From contig JAGRGQ010000007.1 of the NCBI GenBank assembly GCA_020445405.1, positions 1-64,000 of the forward strand: a stretch of 64,000 nt of DNA, read 5' to 3'. Position 1 is the first letter of the stretch. Every line of letters starts with the position of its first letter. This DNA comes from Gammaproteobacteria bacterium. GTDB taxonomy: Bacteria > Pseudomonadota > Gammaproteobacteria > Chromatiales > Chromatiaceae. A program made the translations under genes and the position numbers. Shown here one piece after another: positions 8,623 to 16,859 of the stretch. The notes under the pieces are model-generated. The model saw only the letters and a program-made list of their open reading frames with translations. It did not search any database and was not told the origin of the DNA.

Positions 8623-11290
8623 ACAACAGTTCATCCGCGATGCGGACGACGACACTACATTGAACGAAGTAGGCGGCAAGGCCTGGGCGCTGATACAATT
8701 GTATCGGGCCGGCTTCAACGTACCCGGGTTCTTTGTTATCACGCCGGCGGCATTCCATGCCTCCCTGTCAGCGCGACAACGCACGGTCCTTGCCGCCGGC
8801 GACGACGCGGAAACCTTGGCCGATATCGTCACCCGATTCCAGGCCAATCCCGAGGTCATTGCCCGCGTCGAAGCCGCCGTCAACGACTTGAGCGAAGCCA
8901 CGCCATGGCTGGCCGTGCGCTCCTCCGCCGTCGACGAGGACGGCAGCCGGCACTCCTTTGCCGGACAGCTCGACAGCTTTCTGTTTGTCTCCCCCGCGCA
9001 GATCGTCGACAGGATGTGCGCGGTGTGGCGCTCCGGTTTCAGCGCTCGCCTGCTCGAGTACCGACGGCAGAAGGGACTGACGATGACACCGCAACCACCG
9101 GCGGTGCTGGTGCAGCGCATGGTCAATGCGGATGCTGCCGGTGTCGCTTTCAGTGCCGACCCGATCGGCGGTCATCGCCAGCGCTGCGTGATCAGCTCCT
9201 GTTTCGGTATCGCCGATGCACTGGTGGCCGGTGCGGCTGCCGCCGATGTGCATCATGTGGACAGGACCGGCGCCATCGTACAGCGGCAGATCGCGCACAA
9301 GCCCAGCATGCAGCAATTGTCGCCGCAGGGCGGCGTCGTTACCGTTGCACTGGCCGGTGACAAGAGCGACTCGGCGGCCATCGGCGATACCCAAATCGTT
9401 GCCGTCGCCGAACTGGCAAGGCGCGCCGCACGCCACTTCAACCGCCCGCAGGACATTGAGTGGGCAGTGGCCGGCGATGCGCTCTGGCTGCTCCAGTCGC
9501 GCCCGATCACCACGCTCAATAATGTCGCCGATGCCGACGGCGAGACCATCATCTGGGACAACAGCAACATCGTCGAGAGTTACAGCGGCGTCACCACCCC
9601 GCTGACCTTCAGTTTCATCCGTCAGGCCTACGAGGCGGTCTACCTGGAACTGGTGCGCCTGCTCGGTGTACCCGGGCGCAGCATCAGCGCGCAACGCCAT
9701 CTCTTCGCCAACATGCTCGGACTGATCCAGGGCCGCGTCTATTACAACCTTTTGAACTGGTACCGTGTCCTGGCGATGCTGCCCGGCTTTTCTCTCAATC
9801 GCGGTTTCATGGATCAGATGATGGGAGTCGGAGAGGCGCTGCCGCCGGCGTTCGTCGCGGACGTCAAAGGTGCCGGCCGCGGCAACAGGATCATCGACCT
9901 CTTCCGCCTCGGCGCCACCGTGACCGGCATGCTGATCAATCACTTCCGCATCGACCAGAACATCGCCGCCTTCTATCGCCGCCTCGACACCAGCCTCGCA
10001 CCGCCCGGCGTGGCGATCGAAGAGATGGGCGCCGACGAACTGGTACACTACTACCACCAACTGGAGCAGGCGTTGCTGAGACGCTGGGACGCACCGCTGG
10101 TCAACGATCTGTTCGCGATGATCTTTTATGGCCTGTTGCGCAAACTGGTGACCCGCTGGTGCGACGACAGCGACGGTGCGCTGCAAAACAATCTGCTCAC
10201 CGGCGAGGGCGGTATGATCAGCGCCGAACCGGCGCAACGGGTGCGGCAAATGGCCCTGACCGTCTGCGGCGACGAGGCATTCGTGCATCTGCTGGTCAAC
10301 GGCGAACTCGCAGAGCTCCGCCGGGAGATGGATCGACACCCCGAATTCACCCGGCAACTCAACGAGTACCTCGACAGATTCGCCGACCGCTGCCTGGAGG
10401 AACTGAAACTGGAAAGCCTCACACTACGCGATGATCCGCTGTTGCTGCTGCGCTCTGTCGGCATGCTGGCTGCGCGCGGGGAGCAGCTTGCCGCATCGCC
10501 GCGTGAGCGCGAGTTGGCGCAGCGCCGCGCCGCGGAACAGCGCGTCGCCAGCGCCCTGCGTCTGCACCCACTGCGGCGAGTGGTGTTTGCCTGGGTGCTT
10601 CGCCACGCCCGCGCGCGGGTACGCGACAGGGAGAACCTGCGCTTCGAACGCACCCGCGTGTTCGGCCGGGTACGGCGCATCTTTAAGGAACTGGGCAAGC
10701 GCCTCTACGCCCAGGACAGACTGCAGCAGCCGCGCGACATCTTTTATCTCGAACTGCACGAAGTCATCGGCCTGATAGCGGGCACCGCCACGACCACCGT
10801 CCTGGATGAACTGGTGGCTCTGCGCCGGCGCGAATTCGCAGACCACCGGCGTGCGGAGCCACCACCCGGCCGCTTCACCACCTGTGGCGGCGTACACCTG
10901 GGCAACAGCTTTACCGCGTCCGCACAACGACCGCCTTTGCCACCGGGTGAATTGCAGGGAATCGGCTGTTGTCCCGGACATGTCACCGGAGTTGCGCGCG
11001 TGATACGGGATCCGCGCAACGCGCAGTTGCTTCCGGGCGAGATCCTGGTCGCTCAGCACACCGATCCGGGCTGGATCCTGCTGTTCGCAGCCGCGGCGGG
11101 TATCGTCGTCGAACGCGGCAGTCTGCTGTCGCACTCGGCCATCGTCGCGCGCGAAATGAATATCCCGGCGGTGGTGGCGGTCGACGACGTCACCCGCATC
11201 ATCCACAGCGGCGACCTGATCGGAATCGACGGTGGCAGCGGCAGAATCGATATCCTGAAACGGCAGGCAACCGACCATGACGACCGGTGA
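8612..11290 (+). CDS. PEP-synthase/rifampin-phosphotransferase-like swivelling enzyme
   Basis: 892 residues. The N-terminal ~300 residues form the PEP/pyruvate-binding ATP-grasp domain: EVGGKAWALIQL, LAVRSSAVDEDGSRHSFAGQ, VLVQRMVNADAAGVAFSADP and LLQSRPITTL. The C-terminal ~90 residues are the mobile phosphohistidine domain, GSLLSHSAIVAREMNIPAVV, with the active His near 841. Between them lies a long helical region with no recognised fold. There is no PEP/pyruvate-specific barrel, so it resembles rifampin phosphotransferase, where ATP gives beta-phosphate to a bound alcohol. I infer it phosphorylates a lipid or alcohol made in this operon. It overlaps both neighbours (11 and 14 bases). Confidence 0.8.
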   Translation: MSGEQQFIRDADDDTTLNEVGGKAWALIQLYRAGFNVPGFFVITPAAFHASLSARQRTVLAAGDDAETLADIVTRFQANPEVIARVEAAVNDLSEATPWLAVRSSAVDEDGSRHSFAGQLDSFLFVSPAQIVDRMCAVWRSGFSARLLEYRRQKGLTMTPQPPAVLVQRMVNADAAGVAFSADPIGGHRQRCVISSCFGIADALVAGAAAADVHHVDRTGAIVQRQIAHKPSMQQLSPQGGVVTVALAGDKSDSAAIGDTQIVAVAELARRAARHFNRPQDIEWAVAGDALWLLQSRPITTLNNVADADGETIIWDNSNIVESYSGVTTPLTFSFIRQAYEAVYLELVRLLGVPGRSISAQRHLFANMLGLIQGRVYYNLLNWYRVLAMLPGFSLNRGFMDQMMGVGEALPPAFVADVKGAGRGNRIIDLFRLGATVTGMLINHFRIDQNIAAFYRRLDTSLAPPGVAIEEMGADELVHYYHQLEQALLRRWDAPLVNDLFAMIFYGLLRKLVTRWCDDSDGALQNNLLTGEGGMISAEPAQRVRQMALTVCGDEAFVHLLVNGELAELRREMDRHPEFTRQLNEYLDRFADRCLEELKLESLTLRDDPLLLLRSVGMLAARGEQLAASPRERELAQRRAAEQRVASALRLHPLRRVVFAWVLRHARARVRDRENLRFERTRVFGRVRRIFKELGKRLYAQDRLQQPRDIFYLELHEVIGLIAGTATTTVLDELVALRRREFADHRRAEPPPGRFTTCGGVHLGNSFTASAQRPPLPPGELQGIGCCPGHVTGVARVIRDPRNAQLLPGEILVAQHTDPGWILLFAAAAGIVVERGSLLSHSAIVAREMNIPAVVAVDDVTRIIHSGDLIGIDGGSGRIDILKRQATDHDDR

Positions 11291-13424
11291 GCGCATCGCT
11301 GCCCACCTGTTGAAATGGCGCTTCGCCTGGCTGGCCGCGGCGGTGGCGGTTACCGCGCTGCTGGCCTGGCCCGCCGCACAGGTCGGCGTCGACAATGCGC
11401 TGGAAGTCTGGTTTCCGCAACAGGATCCGGCCTATCGGGAATATCTGCGTTTTCAACACGACTTCGGCAACGATGAAATCATCGCCATTGCCATCCACGA
11501 CGACCACGGATTTATCAACAACGCCGGTCTGCAGCGGCTGGAATTGGTGAGCCGGCGCCTGAGCGCCGTGGAGCATATCACCCGCGTCACCTCCATCGCC
11601 GACTTTCGCCAGGCGTGGAAAGATGGCCTGGGTGGACATTTCGAGCGGATGTCGCAACACCCGGCAGCACGCAACCGACTGATCAGCACCGATGAAAAGA
11701 GCGCGTTATTGATCGCCGAGCTCAAGACCGGCGCCGACATCGATAGCCTGCGTCCGCAAATCATCGCCGACATCCGCACTGCGTTGGAAGACCAGACACC
11801 CTATCATCTCGCCGGCATCGGCATCATCTACGACGCACTCAACCAACTGGCAACACGGGACTCGGCGGTATTCCTCATTGCCGGCTATACAGTGATAGTG
11901 GCATTGCTGTGGCTGTTTCTGCAACGCGTGCTGCCGGTGATCGCCACGCTGGTGGCCGCCGGCATCTCCAGCGTATGGCTGCTGGGCCTCTACGGCCTCG
12001 CCGGCCGCGATATCAACATGGTCACCATGGTCATGCCCAGCCTGCTGCTGGTGATCTGCATCTCCATGTGCGTCCACATCTTTCACCACGTGCACACGCT
12101 TTCCGGCACGGGCACGGGCGCGCGCAGCAGGCTCATCATTTCCGGGGTCGGCGCGATGATCGTGCCCTGTTTCTTCAACATTGCCACCAGCAGCGCCGGC
12201 TTCATCTCCCTTGCGGCCTCGCCGATGCAGGTGGTACATGACCTCGGGCTGTTCACCGCCGCTGGCCTGCTGATTGTATTTGCCATCGCACTGCTGTTGT
12301 GTGTGCTGGCGCTGGGCATGCAGCGCGAGCCTGCTGCGCACAGAGAGCACAGCCGCATTGCCGTTGTTGGCGAGCACCTGACCGAACTGGCGATACGCCA
12401 TCCGTGGCGGATAATTTTTGCAGCCGTGCTGTTGTGCCTGGCCGCCGGAACCGGTATCGCCCGCATCACCGTCTACACCAATTCCCTGGGCTATATCGTC
12501 GACAATCACCCGGTGCCGACCGACTCGCGGCTGATCGAATCCAGTATCGGTCCGTATACACCGTTGGAATTTGTCGTGCGCGGCGACTCGGTACTGCAAC
12601 CGGATACGGTGCACGCAATACAACAATGGGAACAGAGAGCACTGGCCAGCGGACAGGTCGGCTGGAGCCACTCCATCGGCACTTATATCGGTGATTTTCC
12701 AGTCGCCACCGCGCTGGACCTGTTAAAACATTTTTCCGCGGTCGACGGTCTGTGGCAGCGGCTGGTGCACGAACCCGACGAGGTGCGCGTCACCTTCGGC
12801 ATTCCGATCCAGTCGGCGCAGGCCATTCAACACACCATCACGCGGTTGACATCGCTGGCCCGGCTGCCGGCCGACGTCACCGTCACAGCGTCGGGTTACA
12901 TCCCCCTGTACACACGCATGATGACACTCATCGTCGACACTCTGGGCAGCAGTTTCATCATCGCCTTCGTCGCGGTGTTTGCAATGCTGGCGCTGTTGTT
13001 TCGCTCGCTTCGGATGCTGCTGCTGTCGCTGCCATCGAATCTGCTGCCGGTCATCATGGTGCTTGGCCTGATGGGCTGGGCCGGCATTGCGCTCGACGTG
13101 GCTACGGTCACCATTGCCGCGATAGTGCTCGGACTGGTGGTCGACGATACGGTCCAGTTTCTCTATCGCTACCGCACGCTGCACCGCCATCATCCCAACC
13201 GCGAGGCGCTGCGCCTGACTGCGCGCGGCATCGGCCAATCGATGGTCATGACCAGCGTCGCCATCAGCGCCGGACTGTCGGTATTGATGCTCGCCGATGT
13301 CAAATCCATCGTCTGGTTCGGCCTGCTCGTCCCCTGCACCATGCTGTTCGCGCTGCTCGCCGACCTGCTGCTGCTGCCGGCGCTGATCGTGCTGTTCGAT
13401 AGCAGCGCGGCGGAGCGACCATGA
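11277..13424 (+). CDS. MMPL/RND-superfamily exporter (HpnN-like)
   Basis: 715 residues with the two-fold RND layout: one membrane helix near residue 20, a ~180-residue periplasmic loop, five helices (about 200-360), another helix after 380, a second loop, then five helices to the end. Polar intramembrane positions in the second half include VLGLVVDDTVQF, the usual GxxxDD element of MMPL proteins. The small loops fit the HAE3/hopanoid-exporter branch rather than drug pumps. Its position inside a lipid operon, with 14- and 4-base overlaps, suggests it moves the product out of the inner membrane. The substrate is inferred, not seen. Confidence 0.82.
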   Translation: MTTGERIAAHLLKWRFAWLAAAVAVTALLAWPAAQVGVDNALEVWFPQQDPAYREYLRFQHDFGNDEIIAIAIHDDHGFINNAGLQRLELVSRRLSAVEHITRVTSIADFRQAWKDGLGGHFERMSQHPAARNRLISTDEKSALLIAELKTGADIDSLRPQIIADIRTALEDQTPYHLAGIGIIYDALNQLATRDSAVFLIAGYTVIVALLWLFLQRVLPVIATLVAAGISSVWLLGLYGLAGRDINMVTMVMPSLLLVICISMCVHIFHHVHTLSGTGTGARSRLIISGVGAMIVPCFFNIATSSAGFISLAASPMQVVHDLGLFTAAGLLIVFAIALLLCVLALGMQREPAAHREHSRIAVVGEHLTELAIRHPWRIIFAAVLLCLAAGTGIARITVYTNSLGYIVDNHPVPTDSRLIESSIGPYTPLEFVVRGDSVLQPDTVHAIQQWEQRALASGQVGWSHSIGTYIGDFPVATALDLLKHFSAVDGLWQRLVHEPDEVRVTFGIPIQSAQAIQHTITRLTSLARLPADVTVTASGYIPLYTRMMTLIVDTLGSSFIIAFVAVFAMLALLFRSLRMLLLSLPSNLLPVIMVLGLMGWAGIALDVATVTIAAIVLGLVVDDTVQFLYRYRTLHRHHPNREALRLTARGIGQSMVMTSVAISAGLSVLMLADVKSIVWFGLLVPCTMLFALLADLLLLPALIVLFDSSAAERP

Positions 13425-14521
13425 ACAAGGAGATCAGGCAACGCGCCGACTTCTCCTTCATCCGTTACGCCCAGTGCTGGGAGGACGCGGACGTACTCAA
13501 CGCGGCACTGCAGGTACGACCCGGCGACACCTGCCTCTCCATCGCCTCCGCCGGCGACAACAGTTTGTCGTTGCTGACAAACAGTCCCGCGCGCGTTGTC
13601 GCAGTCGACCTCAATCCAGCGCAACTGGCCTGTCTCCAGCTGCGCATTGCCGCCTATCGCGCACTCTCCCATGCGGAATTACTGGGGCTGATGGGGTCGC
13701 GTCCGCACCCGCAACGCAATGCCCTGTACCGGCGCTGCCGTCCGCTGCTGAGCCGTCAGGCGCGGGAATTCTGGGATGCCCGGGCCGGTTCGATCGCCAG
13801 GGGTATCGGCGGTGCCGGCAGATTCGAACACTATTTCGAACTGTTTCGCACGCGCGTGCTGCCGCTGATACACCGGCGCGCGCGCATAGACGAACTGCTC
13901 GTACCCAGGGAGCGCACCGAGCGCGAAAACTTTTATCAACGCAAGTGGAACACACGCCGCTGGCGTCTGTTGTTCCGCCTGTTCTTTTCACGCTTCGTCA
14001 TGGGGCGCCTGGGACGCGACCCGAGTTTCTTCGATTATGTCGAGGGCAGCGTGGCCGAGCGCATACTCCAACGCACCCGCCATGCCCTTGTCGAACTCGA
14101 TCCGGCTCAGAATCCCTACCTGCAGTGGATACTCACCGGCACCCACACCAGCGCCCTGCCGCGCAGCCTGCGCGAGGAGCACTTTGCCGCGATACGCGAC
14201 AACATCGAACGCATAGAGTGGCACTGCATCTCTATCGAGGAGTACCTCGCCAACAACCCGGACATAAAGATCGATTGCTTCAACCTCAGCGATATCTTTG
14301 AATATATGTCACAGCCGGGATATGAAAAACTGCTGGAAATATTGGTCGCGCACGCCCGGCCCGGTGCGCGACTGGCGTATTGGAACATGCTGGCGCCGCG
14401 CAGTCGCCCGCCGTCGATGGCAGACCGACTAATCTCCGAGGAGCAGATGGCGGCGCAGCTGCACCGGCGGGACAAGGCCTTCTTCTACAGCCGTTTCATA
14501 CTCGAGGCGGTCCGGCCGTGA
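13421..14521 (+). CDS. BtaA-like S-adenosylmethionine:lipid 3-amino-3-carboxypropyltransferase (DUF3419)
   Basis: 366 residues. DUF3419/BtaA enzymes transfer the 3-amino-3-carboxypropyl group of SAM to the hydroxyl of diacylglycerol, the first step of betaine lipids. The family opening YAQCWEDADVL (16-26), the SAM loop SIASAGDNSLSLL (about 40-52), VAVDLNPAQLA and the later NLSDIFEYM are all present. BtaB, the N-methyltransferase that would complete a betaine lipid, is absent from the operon. The product might therefore stay as a homoserine ether, or the acceptor might not be diacylglycerol. It overlaps both neighbours by four bases. Confidence 0.85.
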   Translation: MNKEIRQRADFSFIRYAQCWEDADVLNAALQVRPGDTCLSIASAGDNSLSLLTNSPARVVAVDLNPAQLACLQLRIAAYRALSHAELLGLMGSRPHPQRNALYRRCRPLLSRQAREFWDARAGSIARGIGGAGRFEHYFELFRTRVLPLIHRRARIDELLVPRERTERENFYQRKWNTRRWRLLFRLFFSRFVMGRLGRDPSFFDYVEGSVAERILQRTRHALVELDPAQNPYLQWILTGTHTSALPRSLREEHFAAIRDNIERIEWHCISIEEYLANNPDIKIDCFNLSDIFEYMSQPGYEKLLEILVAHARPGARLAYWNMLAPRSRPPSMADRLISEEQMAAQLHRRDKAFFYSRFILEAVRP

Positions 14522-15858
14522 AGTACGAAACGATCGCCGGGGCCTGCGTACTTGCGGCATTGCTGGCAATGCTGATCGGCTTCAGTCGCGCCCAGCGACG
14601 CTGGCACATCCACCCGGAGATCACCCGCAAGAGTGTGCATGTATCCATGGGCCTGGTCACGCTTGCGTTTCCGTGGATTTTTGAGCGTCCGGCTCCGGTC
14701 ATCGTGCTGGCGGCAATCACGATGCCTGCATTGATATTGATCCGTTCGGTCGGGAGTATCAAGGCACACGTCGGCGGCGCCCTGGGCAGTGTGGAGCGCG
14801 AGGGTTATGGCGAGATATTTTTCACCCTCGGCGTCACGCTGGTTTTCGTCCTTGCCAGGGAGGAGACGCTGCTTTATCTCATCCCGGTATTGATACTCAC
14901 CTTCGCCGACACGCTGGCCGCGCTGGTCGGACATTTTGGCGGCCGCCTGTTCTTCACCACCGCCGAAGGACGGAAGACGCTTGAGGGTTCGCTGGCTTTT
15001 CTCATCGTGGCGGTGCTGTGCATCGCCTTACCCCTGCACCTCTTTTCGCAATTGTCTTTCGACAAGGTGGTGATGATCGCACTGTTGCTTGGCCTGCTGA
15101 TCATGCTGTTCGAGGCCATCTCCTGGGCCGGCATCGACAATCTGCTGATTCCGCTGTTCGCGTTTTTATTGCTGCGCCACTATGTCGACATGACTGCGGC
15201 CGACATCGGCCTGCATCTCGCCCTGCTGTCGCTGCTGGTATCGGCTTTGGTGCTATGGCAGCGCTACAGCTCGCTGCGCGACGAGGCCGTGCTGACGGCA
15301 ATGCTGTATGGCTATTTCGCCTGGGCGGTCGGCGGCACCCGGTGGTTGGCCATCGCGTTGATCATGATGGTGAGCTACCCCTTTCTCACGCCGGGACGTC
15401 AACAGCTGGGCAGACGCCACGGCATCCAGGTCACCTTCCACATCGCCGGAAGCGGCGCACTCTGGCTGATCGCTGCGCAGCTGTGGGACACCCCGGCACT
15501 GTTCTACCTTTACAGCCTCTCCTTCGCCACCCACCTGGCGCTGATCTGCGTCGCGCGGCACAAGGCGGCAAGACCGGCAAAAAACACACTGTGGCTGGGA
15601 TTGGGCGCCAGCGTAAAGGCCATGCTGGTGGTCTTCGTCCCCTACGCCTGGTTCAGCCACACGACTGACGCCGCGCTGCTGACGACCGCCTTCATGCAGA
15701 TCGTTGCCGTCCTGCTGCTGTTCGTCGCAGCGCGTCCCGACCTCGCCAACTATGAGCGGCAGATCGGCGCCGAACGCTGGTATTGGCAGAGCGGCATGAT
15801 TTTCATCAGCTGCTGCCTCGGCTATTTCCCCTATGGTTATCTGGTGGAGGGCGTGTAG
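14518..15858 (+). CDS. Phytol/dolichol kinase-like polytopic membrane protein
   Basis: 446 residues from a GTG that overlaps the preceding stop (GTGA). The N-terminal half carries the CTP-dependent polyprenol/phytol kinase signatures: EITRKSVHVSMGL (about 35-47), FADTLAALVGHFGGR (about 128) and GRKTLEGSLAF (about 155). It has roughly a dozen hydrophobic segments, more than the single SEC59/VTE5 domain of ~220 residues. The C-terminal half is an additional multi-helix module without a recognised family. Known relatives phosphorylate prenyl alcohols; CDP-archaeol synthases share the fold. Here it could activate a prenol for the UbiA-like enzyme. Confidence is good for the superfamily, low for the substrate. 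Confidence 0.75.
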   Translation: MKYETIAGACVLAALLAMLIGFSRAQRRWHIHPEITRKSVHVSMGLVTLAFPWIFERPAPVIVLAAITMPALILIRSVGSIKAHVGGALGSVEREGYGEIFFTLGVTLVFVLAREETLLYLIPVLILTFADTLAALVGHFGGRLFFTTAEGRKTLEGSLAFLIVAVLCIALPLHLFSQLSFDKVVMIALLLGLLIMLFEAISWAGIDNLLIPLFAFLLLRHYVDMTAADIGLHLALLSLLVSALVLWQRYSSLRDEAVLTAMLYGYFAWAVGGTRWLAIALIMMVSYPFLTPGRQQLGRRHGIQVTFHIAGSGALWLIAAQLWDTPALFYLYSLSFATHLALICVARHKAARPAKNTLWLGLGASVKAMLVVFVPYAWFSHTTDAALLTTAFMQIVAVLLLFVAARPDLANYERQIGAERWYWQSGMIFISCCLGYFPYGYLVEGV

Positions 15859-16859
15859 TGTCCATTTTCGCGGTTGAAAATACCGAATCGTTACGGCAGC
15901 TCTCACCCCATCCGATGTGCACGATTCTTGATAGTGCAAAGTATCTCGCCGACACACCGGATCGGCATCTCGCGCTGCGCAATGCACAGGGACAGACGCT
16001 TGCACGCTGCTCGCTGTGGTGGCGGCAAACACCGCTGCTCGATACCCGGCATACCGGCTTTGTCGGCCATTTCGATTGCTGCGACAAAAGGAGCGGCGCG
16101 CTACTGCTGGAGCACAGTTGCGGTTTATTGCGCCAAACCGGTTGTGACGTCGCCATCGGCCCGGTCGACGGCAGTACCTGGAAGAGCTACCGATTCGTCA
16201 CCGCCGGCGACGACGAGCCGCCGTTTTTTCTGGAACCGACGGGCAAGCCGGAATGCCGCCAGGCATTCGAACAGCAGGGCTTTCAGGTGCTGGCCGGGTA
16301 TGTCTCGGTGCGCAACGATGAACTGCGCTGGAGAGACCCCGGGATTGATGCTGCCGCGGCGGCACTGCGGCAACAGGGACTGCGATTGCAGCATATCGAC
16401 ATGAACGTGTTCGAGGACGAGCTGGCACGGATACACGAATTGTCGCTGCGCAGCTTCGCCGATAATTTTCTCTTCTCCCCTATCGATCGCGACGCATTCA
16501 TCGCGATGTACAGACCGCTCCGGGCCGTATTGGTGCCGGAGCTGGTGCTGTTTGTCACCCGCGGGACTCGACTGATCGGTTTCATCTTCGCCATACCGGA
16601 TCTCAATCAGGCACAGCGCGGCGAGACCGTGGACACCGTCATTATCAAGACCCTGGCGGTCGATCCCGACTTTGCCGGTCGGCGCATCGGCAGCTGGTTG
16701 GCAAAGAGCCTGTATCAACAAGCCGGGCGCATGGGCTTTCGACGCGCCGTTCATGCACTGATGCACGAGGAGAACATATCGCGCACGATACACAGCGACC
16801 GTGCGCAGGTGATCCGGCGTTACAGCCTGCTTTTCCAACAATTGGCGGATGCGCCTTGA
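15858..16859 (+). CDS. GNAT-family N-acyltransferase
   Basis: 333 residues from a GTG that shares its G with the preceding TAG. The C-terminal third has the GNAT acyl-CoA-binding core: a beta-strand IIKTLAVDP (from about 262), then the pyrophosphate loop DFAGRRIGSW. The N-terminal ~200 residues (with GPVDGSTWKSYRFVT) look like a second, degenerate GNAT half. Such proteins acylate amines from acyl-CoA. Here the free amino group added by the BtaA-like enzyme would be a reasonable target, and the adenylating ligase next door could provide the acyl donor; both are inferences from gene order. Confidence 0.75.
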   Translation: MSIFAVENTESLRQLSPHPMCTILDSAKYLADTPDRHLALRNAQGQTLARCSLWWRQTPLLDTRHTGFVGHFDCCDKRSGALLLEHSCGLLRQTGCDVAIGPVDGSTWKSYRFVTAGDDEPPFFLEPTGKPECRQAFEQQGFQVLAGYVSVRNDELRWRDPGIDAAAAALRQQGLRLQHIDMNVFEDELARIHELSLRSFADNFLFSPIDRDAFIAMYRPLRAVLVPELVLFVTRGTRLIGFIFAIPDLNQAQRGETVDTVIIKTLAVDPDFAGRRIGSWLAKSLYQQAGRMGFRRAVHALMHEENISRTIHSDRAQVIRRYSLLFQQLADAP

